Below, in pieces: positions 28,029 to 36,442 of a stretch of 64,000 bases of DNA. Source of the stretch: Pedobacter sp. WC2423 (GTDB lineage: Bacteria; Bacteroidota; Bacteroidia; Sphingobacteriales; Sphingobacteriaceae). The DNA lies in contig NZ_CP162005.1 in assembly GCF_040822065.1 (NCBI RefSeq), positions 4,650,001 through 4,714,000 on the forward strand, in the 5' to 3' direction. The first letter of the stretch is position 1. Every line of letters starts with the position of its first letter. The translations under genes and the position numbers were made by a program. Under the pieces are notes generated by a model, which was given only the letters and a program-made list of their open reading frames with translations, was not told the DNA's origin and did no database searches.

Positions 28029-28712
28029 TTAGAGTTCCAGCAGACACTGGGCATAAGTAGGGCCGATAGGAATGATTTTTTCGCCGATCCAGATCTGGTT
28101 CCTGTCAAATTTAGTTACTGCACCTTTAGCAACTATAAATGCGCGGTGTGTCCGGATGAATTTCTGTACAGGAAGCAGTGCCTGCATTTCACTGATTGGC
28201 ATCCTGGTACTCAGGGAAGGATTGTTCAGCAGACTGATCTGGGTATAATTTCCTGCAGCTTCAATAAACAGAATATCATCAATAGCGACTTTAACCTGCT
28301 CATAACCATCTTTAATAAATAGATAAGCAGGCTGGCTGGTGGCCACAGCTTTTTTGCGTAAACTATGCAGTTCTTCCGCTTTATTGCAGGCTTTTAAAAA
28401 ACGGGCCAGCGAGAAAGGCTTCAGCAAATAATCAAGGGCGTTCAATTCAAACCCTTTTACTGCATGTTCTGCATAAGCAGTGGTGAAAATAACCAGCGGA
28501 GGATTACTCAGGCTGTTTAGAAAATCTATTCCATTGATATCCGGCATTTTAATATCCAGAAAAATCAGGTCTACTTCATTTTGCTGCAAATAGGCGATAG
28601 CATCAAAAGCATTGGTAAATACCGCCTGAAGTGTAATAAAAGAAACTTTGGAGGCATGGGATTTTACTATATCCAACGCTATGGGCTCGTCATCTATCGC
28701 TATGGCAATCAT
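28029..28712 (-). CDS. LytTR-family response regulator
   Basis: DNA-binding response regulator of 227 residues: receiver about 1-115 with acidic pocket Asp7/Asp8 and phospho-acceptor Asp53 in FLDIKMPDING, and a C-terminal LytTR domain about 130-227 (LFIKDGYEQVKVAIDDILFIEAAGNY abbreviated, then TRMPISEMQALLP and FIRTHRAFIV). Its gene starts 3 bp after the LytS-like kinase, forming a two-gene operon. Target genes are not evident from the window. Confidence 0.94.
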   Translation of the reverse strand: MIAIAIDDEPIALDIVKSHASKVSFITLQAVFTNAFDAIAYLQQNEVDLIFLDIKMPDINGIDFLNSLSNPPLVIFTTAYAEHAVKGFELNALDYLLKPFSLARFLKACNKAEELHSLRKKAVATSQPAYLFIKDGYEQVKVAIDDILFIEAAGNYTQISLLNNPSLSTRMPISEMQALLPVQKFIRTHRAFIVAKGAVTKFDRNQIWIGEKIIPIGPTYAQCLLEL

Positions 28713-28715
28713 TTT

Positions 28716-30257
28716 TTAATCTAGGTTCAGCGTTAAATGTACGAAAAACTCTTTTGCACTTTCTCTGATGATCAATTCATGCTTTTTGGGATACAATAAA
28801 CTTAAGCGCTGTTTTACATTTTCTAAACCTATGCCGCTATTGACTTTTTCAGGATCTCCATCAGCCTTCAGGTGAATACTGTTGTTGACATCAAAATAAA
28901 GCATGTTTGCTTTGGTTTGTAAAGTTACTTTGATATGTGAAGGGGATTGTAAGCTGATTCCATGTTTAAAAGCATTTTCAACAAATGGGATTAATAACAT
29001 CGGGGAAATCTTCAGATCCATTAATTGTTCTTCAATTTCAGTTTTGATATTAATATCTACAGTAGTAGAAGTTCTCAGCTTCTGTAATTCTATATAGTTA
29101 TTCAAATAATCTATATCTCTGATCAGCGAGATTTTGTCCTGCATATTTTCATGCAGCATAAAACGCATCATATCTCCTAGTTTCTGTATCCCTTCTCCGG
29201 TACGTTCTGCTTTCTCCTGTAAAGCGGTGCCATATAAGGTATTCAGTGCATTAAAGAGAAAGTGAGGATTAATCTGGGATTTAAGGAATCCAAGATTGGC
29301 ATCCGATTTTCCAAGCTCTTTTCTAAGCGCAAAGATCTGTTCTTCTGTTGCATTTCTCGTTTTATAGATATACCAGGCCAGTGGCGTACTAATGATGAGT
29401 TGAGCCATCAAATGAAAAGCATTCACAATCGGGAACATTTCGCCTTGTCCGGTAATCACGACAGCTATTAAGCCAATTGGAATACAAAAGATCAGGGCTA
29501 ACAACATGTTCTTACCTAAGTAATTGCGAAATTTCTTTCCCTGAGCCAGCGTATTTGGAATCAGATAATAAATACCATAAATAGTCAGGAAAGAACAAGA
29601 GCCGATCACCAGGGTCCAGGCAAGGATTACCCTGAAGTCTACGCCTATAGCCAGCCAGACCAGTATACCCAAAAACCAGAAAGCTGAAGCAAATGCAATT
29701 TCCAGTTTCATTGATTTATTGCTTTCTTCTTCTTTGTTCTCGATCAGATAAATGATTAGTTTTTTGATAGCCACATAAATAGCGGTAAGCACGATCATCC
29801 AGCCCGCATAGCTAAAACCCTGGAAGAAAATGTAGTTGTAGGCTTCATCCAGTTCATCATATTGGACAAGCATATCAGCATGGCTATAAGTCTGTGCAAT
29901 ACTCAATACCAGGCCGGAGAATAAGAAAACGCCAAATAATATAGAAAGATTGATCCCTGTGTTTTTCCTTTGATATAAAGGAGGCAGACAGCAGAAATTA
30001 AGCAGCAGAAAACTAAAATAAAGAATAGAATATTTAAACAACCCCGGCAAAAAGTAGTTGGAAAGATAACTGAAACTGATTTTTGCCTGTTCAAAATTAT
30101 AAGGAGTATAGTGATTATTCTCTGAGCCGTTTGAGATGAGCATCATGACGGCAAAGCCATAGATAATACTCACGGTCCAGAATTCTATTTTGCTGAGGTC
30201 TTTAATATCGATTTTCATTAGTTTATAATTGTCTTTTAAAGGTGATGAAGCTATCAT
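28716..30257 (-). CDS. LytS/YehU-type sensor histidine kinase
   Basis: Membrane sensor kinase, 513 residues, about eight hydrophobic segments in the first 310, then a short linker, the His_kinase domain (His332 in SQINPHFLFNALNTLYG) and an HATPase_c C-terminus (VENAFKHGI, then GIGLENVKQRL). It phosphorylates the LytTR regulator encoded 3 bp downstream. Two starts are possible: the ATG at 30257, preceded by GGAG at a suitable distance, and an ATG 39 bp inside (MKIDIKDL) preceded by an AT-rich stretch more typical of this phylum. The internal one removes only 13 residues without hydrophobic character, so the choice does not affect function. Confidence 0.92.
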   Translation of the reverse strand: MIASSPLKDNYKLMKIDIKDLSKIEFWTVSIIYGFAVMMLISNGSENNHYTPYNFEQAKISFSYLSNYFLPGLFKYSILYFSFLLLNFCCLPPLYQRKNTGINLSILFGVFLFSGLVLSIAQTYSHADMLVQYDELDEAYNYIFFQGFSYAGWMIVLTAIYVAIKKLIIYLIENKEEESNKSMKLEIAFASAFWFLGILVWLAIGVDFRVILAWTLVIGSCSFLTIYGIYYLIPNTLAQGKKFRNYLGKNMLLALIFCIPIGLIAVVITGQGEMFPIVNAFHLMAQLIISTPLAWYIYKTRNATEEQIFALRKELGKSDANLGFLKSQINPHFLFNALNTLYGTALQEKAERTGEGIQKLGDMMRFMLHENMQDKISLIRDIDYLNNYIELQKLRTSTTVDINIKTEIEEQLMDLKISPMLLIPFVENAFKHGISLQSPSHIKVTLQTKANMLYFDVNNSIHLKADGDPEKVNSGIGLENVKQRLSLLYPKKHELIIRESAKEFFVHLTLNLD

Positions 30258-30435
30258 GTGCTACTCCATTCCTGTTCATTTAGTTTGGTGTTCTGCTGCA
30301 CATGATGGTTTCATTGGATTATGATTCTGTTTCTCTGCAATACTACAAAGGGTTTTTCTTTATGCCGTCAAAATGTGATGAATGCCTCAAAAAATGTGAC
30401 GAATAGGGAAATATAGGTATCTTTACGTTTATTTT

Positions 30436-30789
30436 ATGCAGATGATAGTTTACGGAATTCCGAATTGTAATACAGTTAAAAAAGCAAGAACGTGGTTAAC
30501 AGACAACGGTATTGACTATGAGTTTCATGATTTCAAAAAGCAGGGAATTACTGCAGAGAAACTTCAGCAGTGGTGTGCAGTCTTTGGCTGGGAAGTAGTT
30601 TTAAATAAAAAAGGTACGACCTGGAAAAAGCTGGCCCCGGAGCAGCAGGCGGCAGTTAAAGATGAAAAATCGGCCATTGCAGTTTTATTGAATAATACCA
30701 GTATGATTAAACGTCCTGTGGTAGAGCAGCAGGGCAAACCAATCCTGATCAGCTTTGATGATGAATTATATAGCAAATTATTGAAATAG
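30436..30789 (+). CDS. ArsC/Spx-family thioredoxin-fold protein (YffB-like)
   Basis: Small cytoplasmic protein, 117 residues, with the ArsC/Spx fold: IVYGIPNCNTVKKARTWL at the N-terminus with a single Cys11 where Spx has CxxC, and IKRPVVEQQGKPILISF near the end, the cis-Pro/substrate segment. The single Cys and the length favour the YffB branch over true arsenate reductase or Spx; no RNA-polymerase-binding role can be claimed. Two in-frame ATG codons lie six bases apart (30436, 30442); both give a complete fold. It is divergent from the LytS kinase across 178 bp. No arsenic genes are near. Confidence 0.85.
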   Translation: MQMIVYGIPNCNTVKKARTWLTDNGIDYEFHDFKKQGITAEKLQQWCAVFGWEVVLNKKGTTWKKLAPEQQAAVKDEKSAIAVLLNNTSMIKRPVVEQQGKPILISFDDELYSKLLK

Positions 30790-30845
30790 GGAAACCATTA
30801 CCTGTTAATTTTTGTTAAAAAATAAGGCGAAACGTTAAACTGAAT

Positions 30846-30853
30846 TATATTTG
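30846..30853 (+). promoter_or_regulatory. Putative -7 element for the gene at 30928
   Basis: TATATTTG matches TAnnTTTG exactly; a TTTG lies at 30811-30814 but is too far (31 bp) to be its -33 box. A leader of about 70 bases would result. Confidence 0.45.
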
Positions 30854-30927
30854 GGGTTATCGCCTGTAAACCACGTTTTTTCTGGATTTCCTGAAAAGGG
30901 ACAACGGCAAAACGAAAAAGAAATACC

Positions 30928-31665
30928 ATGAAAACTTTTAAACAACTGATCGTTGTATTGTTGCTGACAATACCGATATATACCTTTGCACAAACCGGAA
31001 TTACCGGAGGTGTATTTGATTATGATAACAAGAGCTTCCCGTTACAAAAAGTAACGGTAAAGAATCTGAACACCCATGAAACAACATCGACAGGTGCTGC
31101 CGGACAGTTCATGATTAAAGCAAAAAAAGGTGACTTACTGGAATTCTCTTTGCCGGGTTTTCATACTGATACTTTGTATCTGACCAATATGTTATCCAAA
31201 ACTATTTACCTTCCTGCTGCATCTACTACGCTGAAACAGGTAGATATTCAGAGTGCCAAACTTTCAAAAGACCTGAACCTGAAAAATCCTAACGCAAAAG
31301 GTTTTGAGCGTGTTCATGGAATTGCTCCAACACAGAACATTCAGCGTGCAGGCGGGATTGGTCTGGCCTTTGGTTCTGGAAAAGTGAGAAGAGAAAAAGC
31401 AAAAGAAAGAGCACTGGAAGAACGGGGCGCCTATGAAGCCGAAATCAATAAGTACTTTAATGAAGAGCATGTCAATAGCCTGATTAAACTAGAGGGGCAG
31501 GAGCTCAAAGAGTTTATTGAACTTTACAGACCTACAGTGGAAAGGGTTAAGGCTGATGATCCTTTCAATTATGATTACTATATTGCTGTTGCTTATCAGA
31601 CCTGGTTAAAATTACCTCCGGAACAACGGAAATTACCAAATATGAAGAAGTTAACAGGACAATAA
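30928..31665 (+). CDS. Secreted protein with carboxypeptidase-like regulatory domain
   Basis: Exported protein of 245 residues with a signal peptide (MKTFKQLIVVLLLTIPIYTF, cleavage near AQ22). Residues about 24-100 form a CarboxypepD_reg-like beta sandwich (GGVFDYDNKSFPLQKVTVKNL; GQFMIKAKKGDLLEFSLPGF), the domain also found at the N-terminus of SusC proteins. The rest is charged and helical (EKAKERALEERGAYEAEINKY abbreviated; then NSLIKLEGQELKEFIELYRP), typical of an uncharacterised Bacteroidota family. It lies 30 bp before the M1 peptidase gene and is probably cotranscribed, so a cell-envelope task linked to that enzyme is possible. Function unknown. Confidence 0.8.
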   Translation: MKTFKQLIVVLLLTIPIYTFAQTGITGGVFDYDNKSFPLQKVTVKNLNTHETTSTGAAGQFMIKAKKGDLLEFSLPGFHTDTLYLTNMLSKTIYLPAASTTLKQVDIQSAKLSKDLNLKNPNAKGFERVHGIAPTQNIQRAGGIGLAFGSGKVRREKAKERALEERGAYEAEINKYFNEEHVNSLIKLEGQELKEFIELYRPTVERVKADDPFNYDYYIAVAYQTWLKLPPEQRKLPNMKKLTGQ

Positions 31666-31695
31666 CACCTTTTTGCAATCATAAAACCCGATATA

Positions 31696-33666
31696 ATGAA
31701 TTATCAATTTATCCAGAGAACACTCCTTTTTGTAGTGTTTTTTGCTTTTAGTACCAATTCGCAGGCGCAAAAAACAGCTGCCGACAGTAATTATGATCCA
31801 CATCTGGCTTTTGGCCCCTCGTTTTATACGCAGAATGGGAACGAATTCCGTTCAGCAAGTGGATATCCAGGCGCTAAATACTGGCAAAACCGCGCAGATT
31901 ATAACATTTCTGCTACGTTGGATGATCAGAAGAATACAGTAACGGGTACGGTAACGATTACTTATAAGAATAACAGTCCTGATCAGCTGCCATATATCTG
32001 GCTGCAATTAGATCAGAATCTTTTTGAAGAAAATTCCAGAGGTAATGGTGTAATTAAAGCCGGCAGCCGTTATGGGGCAAGAGGTGAAAAGGTAAATGGC
32101 GGGTACCACATTTCTGACCTTGCAGTTTCTCAGAAAACGCAGGGCGTAAAGTTTACTTCTATTGTGGAAGATACGAGAATGCAGATTCGTCTGGATAAGC
32201 CTTTGGCGGGAAATGGCGAAACGATTACCATTAAAATGAATTACTCTTTTGTGATTCCAATAAATGGATCAGACCGGATGGGACACCTGACCACGCAAAA
32301 TGGAGAGATCTATTCTATCGCACAGTGGTATCCAAGATTATGTGTTTATGACGATGTGTTAGGCTGGAATACGCTGCCTTACTGGGGAGCGGGAGAATTT
32401 TACTGTGAATATGGAGATGTCAATTATAGTGTTACGGCTCCTGCCAGTCATATCTTAATGGGTTCAGGAGAATTGTTAAATCCTGAAGAAGTATTTACAG
32501 CGGTGCAATTAAAGAGATGGAATGCCGCAAAGTTAAGTGACCAGACGATAGCTATCCGTACAGCTGATGAAGTGACTGATCCTAAATCACGTCCCGCAAA
32601 AACTCAATTAACCTGGAAATACAGGATGTCAAATACAAGAGATGTAGCTTTTGCTTCTTCGAAAGCTTTTGTACTGGATGCAGCGAAGATCAATCTGCCA
32701 AGCGGTAAAAAATCTCTGGCAGTTTCTGCACAGCCTGTGGAGAGTAATGGAAAAGATGGTTATGGAAGAGGGGTAGAGTATGTGAAAGCATCTATTGAAC
32801 ATTATTCTGATAAGTGGTTTGAATATCCTTATCCAATGGCTGTAAATATTGCTTCTAATATTAGTGGTATGGAATATCCTGGAATTGTTTTCTGTGGCTG
32901 GAAAGCTAAGAATGATGAAACCTGGGGTGTGGTAGATCATGAATTTGGTCATAGCTGGTTCCCGATGATTGTAGGAAGTAATGAGCGTAAGTATGGCTGG
33001 ATGGATGAGGGTTTTAATACTTTCATTAACGGATTATCTTCCGAAGCTTTTAACAAAGGAGAATATAAAAATTCGAGGCAAAATATACAGGCTGCAGCTA
33101 AGGCGATGGCAAAGCCAGACAAAGAGTTTATCTTATTGACTCCGGATGCAATGGGGGAAACGAACATTGGTCAGAATTTATATTTTAAACCAGCAATGGG
33201 GCTTCAAATCTTAAGGAATGAAGTATTAGGTGCTGACCGGTTTGATTATGCGTTCAGAAATTATATCAAAGCCTGGGCTTTTAAACATCCTACGCCGACA
33301 GACTTTTTCAGGTCTATGGAAAATGGAGCAGGAGAAGATCTTTCCTGGTTTTGGAAAGGCTGGTTTCTGGAGAACTGGATCATGGATCAGGCGATTACCA
33401 GTGTAACACCAGTTAAAAATGGTGGTCAGCTGGAAAGCTATAATATTGTGATTACTAATCTGGAACAATTGCCGATGCCCGTTATCTTACAAGTAAAAGA
33501 TAAGAATGGAAAAGTAGGAAATATTAAAGTACCTGTAGATGTGTGGATGCGGAATAAGAGCTGGACAATTAATTATCCAACTACTGTGGAGTTGCTGTCT
33601 GCTGAATTAGACCCGGAAAAAGTTTTACCGGATGTGGATGTGACCAACAATACCTGGTTTAAATAA
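31696..33666 (+). CDS. M1-family zinc metallopeptidase
   Basis: Exported aminopeptidase-like enzyme, 656 residues, signal peptide ending near NSQAQ (residue 25). The gluzincin motif is complete: His415-Glu416-Phe-Gly-His419 (DHEFGHSWFP) and Glu438 in WMDEGFNTF, with the M1 spacing of 18 residues. Upstream, the exopeptidase motif of classic aminopeptidase N is replaced by SGMEYPGIVF, as in the Bacteroidota M1 relatives. An N-terminal beta domain (about 45-270) binds substrate. It forms a pair with the preceding secreted protein and ends at a strong terminator. Substrate unknown; periplasmic peptide degradation is likely. Confidence 0.92.
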   Translation: MNYQFIQRTLLFVVFFAFSTNSQAQKTAADSNYDPHLAFGPSFYTQNGNEFRSASGYPGAKYWQNRADYNISATLDDQKNTVTGTVTITYKNNSPDQLPYIWLQLDQNLFEENSRGNGVIKAGSRYGARGEKVNGGYHISDLAVSQKTQGVKFTSIVEDTRMQIRLDKPLAGNGETITIKMNYSFVIPINGSDRMGHLTTQNGEIYSIAQWYPRLCVYDDVLGWNTLPYWGAGEFYCEYGDVNYSVTAPASHILMGSGELLNPEEVFTAVQLKRWNAAKLSDQTIAIRTADEVTDPKSRPAKTQLTWKYRMSNTRDVAFASSKAFVLDAAKINLPSGKKSLAVSAQPVESNGKDGYGRGVEYVKASIEHYSDKWFEYPYPMAVNIASNISGMEYPGIVFCGWKAKNDETWGVVDHEFGHSWFPMIVGSNERKYGWMDEGFNTFINGLSSEAFNKGEYKNSRQNIQAAAKAMAKPDKEFILLTPDAMGETNIGQNLYFKPAMGLQILRNEVLGADRFDYAFRNYIKAWAFKHPTPTDFFRSMENGAGEDLSWFWKGWFLENWIMDQAITSVTPVKNGGQLESYNIVITNLEQLPMPVILQVKDKNGKVGNIKVPVDVWMRNKSWTINYPTTVELLSAELDPEKVLPDVDVTNNTWFK

Positions 33667-33686
33667 CAGGCAATAACAGACAAAAC

Positions 33687-33726
33687 AAACGGGCAAGCTT
33701 AACTCAAAGCTTGCCCGTTTGTTTTT
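33687..33726 (+). terminator. Terminator of the M1 peptidase gene
   Basis: Perfect 14-bp arms AAACGGGCAAGCTT (33687-33700) and AAGCTTGCCCGTTT (33707-33720), loop AACTCA, followed by a T run. Confidence 0.92.
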
Positions 33727-33876
33727 CAATAAATCATCATCCCTACCCTTCCCAAATTGCTTTTGTTTTGAACTTGTCGCCAGGCAACGTTTAAAGCTGT
33801 TTCCTGGAAGTTTCTCTAAAATCTTATTAGGAAATACGATTTCACTAATTCTTTCGTTACCTCAAGTTTTATTTGT

Positions 33877-33941
33877 TATTTATAATAATTATAAATACGT
33901 TTACTGCTATTAATTTTAATTGTTCTAAATAAGAATAATTT
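33877..33941 (+). promoter_or_regulatory. Two AT-rich palindromes, possible Fur-type operators
   Basis: A perfect 9-3-9 inverted repeat, TATTTATAA-TAA-TTATAAATA (33877-33897), and an imperfect 10-3-10 one, AATTGTTCTA-AAT-AAGAATAATT (33919-33941, 8 of 10 matched), lie 80 and 37 bp before the NIS synthetase start. Siderophore operons are usually Fur-controlled and Fur sites are AT-rich palindromes; that these are such sites is inference, because AT-rich DNA often contains palindromes by chance. Confidence 0.35.
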
Positions 33942-33977
33942 ATTGATATGCATTATTAACCCTACATCTGCTATTAC

Positions 33978-36440
33978 ATGAAAACAACGAGTACTACATT
34001 TGACTTAGCTGAACTGCGCAAGCAGGCAGAACAAGTTAATTTTAAATCACTGATTAATTGCTGTTGCCGGGAGTTTGACAATTGGAGCCGGTATGAAGGT
34101 ATTCCAAAATATGATGTGGCACTGGCTGATTATATGCGGTCAAGTGGTTACACTTCATTTCTGAGATTTGATTTTATGCGTACAGGCATTGAGGTTTTTG
34201 TACCTCTTGCTTATTTTTCTGAGAGTGGTGTTCACTCTTTCTTTTATCCGGTTGCAGAGCGTAATTGCGAAACAGAGGTGATCCGGGTTATAGACCCGAA
34301 GCGGTTTGTGGAATTGATTGCGGAATTTGCTAAGGATACCTATCCGGATGTCGATCCGGAGATTACCTTGGGGCGGCTTGAAAATAGTATACATAATTTA
34401 AGCGGTTATCTTTTCGACTTCCAGTCCAATAACCGTAAGGCTAATCAGCCTGAAATGTCTTTTATTGAGGCAGAACAAGCCTTGATACTTGGGCACAGCG
34501 TACATCCGCTGCCCAAAAGCAGAGAAGGATTTACTGAAGCAGAGCTGGCAAAATATTCTCCGGAAACCGGCGGACAGTTTCAATTAAATTATTTCCTGGT
34601 TCATCCGGATAATGTCATTGAAAAGAGTGCTGAAGAAGTATTGACTACGGTACAGCTCAGAAATGATTTGCTGGCTGGAGGGCACGAAACTTTAAAAAAT
34701 ATAGTAACGCAATATCCGGACTGGAAAGTAGTTCCGGTACATCCATGGGAGGCAAAATATTTATTAGCGCTGCCCGAGGTAAAGGAGATGCAAGCGAAAG
34801 GACTTTTACATAGTCTGGGTGAGTTCGGACCTTTGTTTACGGCGACCTCATCGGTTCGTACCGTGTACAATGCAGAGAGCGAATGGATGTATAAATTCTC
34901 TTTACATGTTAAAATCACAAACTCCTTCCGTGTCAATTATCCGCATGAACTGCACCGTGGATATGATGCGAGTGTTTTATTAAAAACGGCCTGGGGTCAG
35001 GGAATCGGAAAAGATTTCCCGGAAGTAAACTTCATGACTGACCCTGCCTTTATCATGGTAAGTTACCAGGGGCAGGTGATTGATGGCTTTAGCACAAGTA
35101 TCCGTCAGAATCCTTTCCGTGGAGCAGCTGCGAAAAATAATGTAGGTATGGTGGCTTCTTTAACTCAGGATGGCATATTAGGGCAAGCGCCAAGAATGCT
35201 GAATTTGATAACAGAGGCCGCAAACCGTCAGGGGAAACCTGTTCAGGAAGTTGCGATTGCCTGGTTTATGCAGTATCTGAAAATTACCATTAAACCATTA
35301 GTCGGTGTCTTTAATAAATATGGGCTGGGTGGAGAATACCATCAGCAGAATATGCTGGTTGAGTTTGATGCGCATCTTTTCCCGGCCAGACTTCACTTCA
35401 GGGATAACCAGGGATATTTTTTCCGCCAGGGTAAAGTAGAAGAGCTTTATACCGTCATTCCTGATTTTGGAATCGATAGCAGATCTTTTATCGGAGAACC
35501 AAGATTGATCAACTTTCATAGCTATTACTTGCTGGTGAATCATTTGTTAGGTATGGTGAATGCTTTAGGCAGAAGCGGACTGGCGGACGAGCAGGTGCTG
35601 ATCAGTTTGTTATATGATGCCTATTGGGCAGAAGAAGAAGCAGATACCACTGGTCTGGTTGCACATCTGCTGAATAGTACTATATTAACTATTAAAGGGA
35701 ATTTACTGACCAATCTGAACAATATGGATGAAGCCAGTGCGCCCAGAACACATCCTGCTGTTTATAAGGAATTCCCAAATCCATTAAATAAAAAGGTCTT
35801 TTCGAAAGAACTGATCAATCCTAAAGGTAAAGAGGTTGTCTTTAGCCGCTACTTTCCGAAAGAGGATGTGGAAATCACGATTCGTCCGTTAGACCTGGAC
35901 CGCGATCTGGAAATGCTGCATGAGTGGTTTCACCGTGAACATGCATTGAAGATCTGGAAGATGAACTGGCCAATCCGTGAGCTGGAAACATTTTACCGCA
36001 CCTTGCTTGCTGGAAATGTAGTGAACAGTTATATCGGGGAAGCGAATGGTGTACCTACTTTCAACTTTGAAGTTTATTGGGCCTGCCGCGATTTAGTAGG
36101 CAAATACTATGATGCTTTACCAACTGATTATGGCACTCATCAGTTTATCGCACCCGTTGATCCTAAGTTGAAATTTGCTTCTCCATCTACGCAATCCATA
36201 CTGGACTATGTTTTTGCAGAGCCAAAGGTTGGAAAAATGGTAGGAGAGGGTGCTGTAGATTCTATGGCTTCGATTATGAATAAGGCACATGTGGGCTTCA
36301 AAATCGAAAAGGTAATCGAATTGCCGGATAAGAAAGCCAATCTGAATTTCTGTTATCGCGAATGGTACTGGGCAAAATTCCCGGCAGCCAAAGATTTTAG
36401 AAATGAACTGGTCTCAGTAATTAAGCCTAAAATATCTTAG
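33978..36440 (+). CDS. NIS siderophore synthetase fused to AlcB/IucB-type GNAT acyltransferase
   Basis: Two enzymes in one 820-residue chain. Residues about 130-600 are an IucA/IucC synthetase that adenylates a carboxylate (usually citrate) and joins it to an amine: HPLPKSREGF (176-185), VVPVHPWEAKYL, TSSVRTVYN and the ATP/carboxylate site GGEYHQQNMLVEFD (about 450-463). Residues about 630-815 are a GNAT of the AlcB/IucB/MbtK group (FEVYWACRDLVGKYYDALPT abbreviated, YGTHQFI, and HVGFKIEKVIELPDKKANL), which acylates an amine or hydroxylamine of siderophore building blocks. Standalone synthetases are near 600 residues, so this is a true fusion. First gene of a tight five-gene operon (2 bp to the next gene). 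Type A-like; product unknown. Confidence 0.93.
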   Translation: MKTTSTTFDLAELRKQAEQVNFKSLINCCCREFDNWSRYEGIPKYDVALADYMRSSGYTSFLRFDFMRTGIEVFVPLAYFSESGVHSFFYPVAERNCETEVIRVIDPKRFVELIAEFAKDTYPDVDPEITLGRLENSIHNLSGYLFDFQSNNRKANQPEMSFIEAEQALILGHSVHPLPKSREGFTEAELAKYSPETGGQFQLNYFLVHPDNVIEKSAEEVLTTVQLRNDLLAGGHETLKNIVTQYPDWKVVPVHPWEAKYLLALPEVKEMQAKGLLHSLGEFGPLFTATSSVRTVYNAESEWMYKFSLHVKITNSFRVNYPHELHRGYDASVLLKTAWGQGIGKDFPEVNFMTDPAFIMVSYQGQVIDGFSTSIRQNPFRGAAAKNNVGMVASLTQDGILGQAPRMLNLITEAANRQGKPVQEVAIAWFMQYLKITIKPLVGVFNKYGLGGEYHQQNMLVEFDAHLFPARLHFRDNQGYFFRQGKVEELYTVIPDFGIDSRSFIGEPRLINFHSYYLLVNHLLGMVNALGRSGLADEQVLISLLYDAYWAEEEADTTGLVAHLLNSTILTIKGNLLTNLNNMDEASAPRTHPAVYKEFPNPLNKKVFSKELINPKGKEVVFSRYFPKEDVEITIRPLDLDRDLEMLHEWFHREHALKIWKMNWPIRELETFYRTLLAGNVVNSYIGEANGVPTFNFEVYWACRDLVGKYYDALPTDYGTHQFIAPVDPKLKFASPSTQSILDYVFAEPKVGKMVGEGAVDSMASIMNKAHVGFKIEKVIELPDKKANLNFCYREWYWAKFPAAKDFRNELVSVIKPKIS

Positions 36441-36442
36441 AA

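Larger units (their letters stand above)
33667..33977. other. Intergenic region upstream of the siderophore operon
   Basis: This 311-bp gap starts with the M1 peptidase terminator (33687-33726). The remainder has no supported gene; the short open frame at 33719-33913 has no recognisable product. The last 110 bp are very AT-rich and hold two AT-rich palindromes (33877-33897 and 33919-33941), candidates for iron-dependent control of the operon at 33978. Confidence 0.7.

Noticed and set aside
30436..30789. Arsenate reductase (arsC)
   Set aside because: Only the fold is shared; the neighbouring arsenic genes and the catalytic Arg/Cys context of ArsC are not seen.
33719..33913. Open frame of 64 codons in front of the siderophore operon
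   Set aside because: Begins inside the terminator tail, composition is AT-driven and no known motif is seen.
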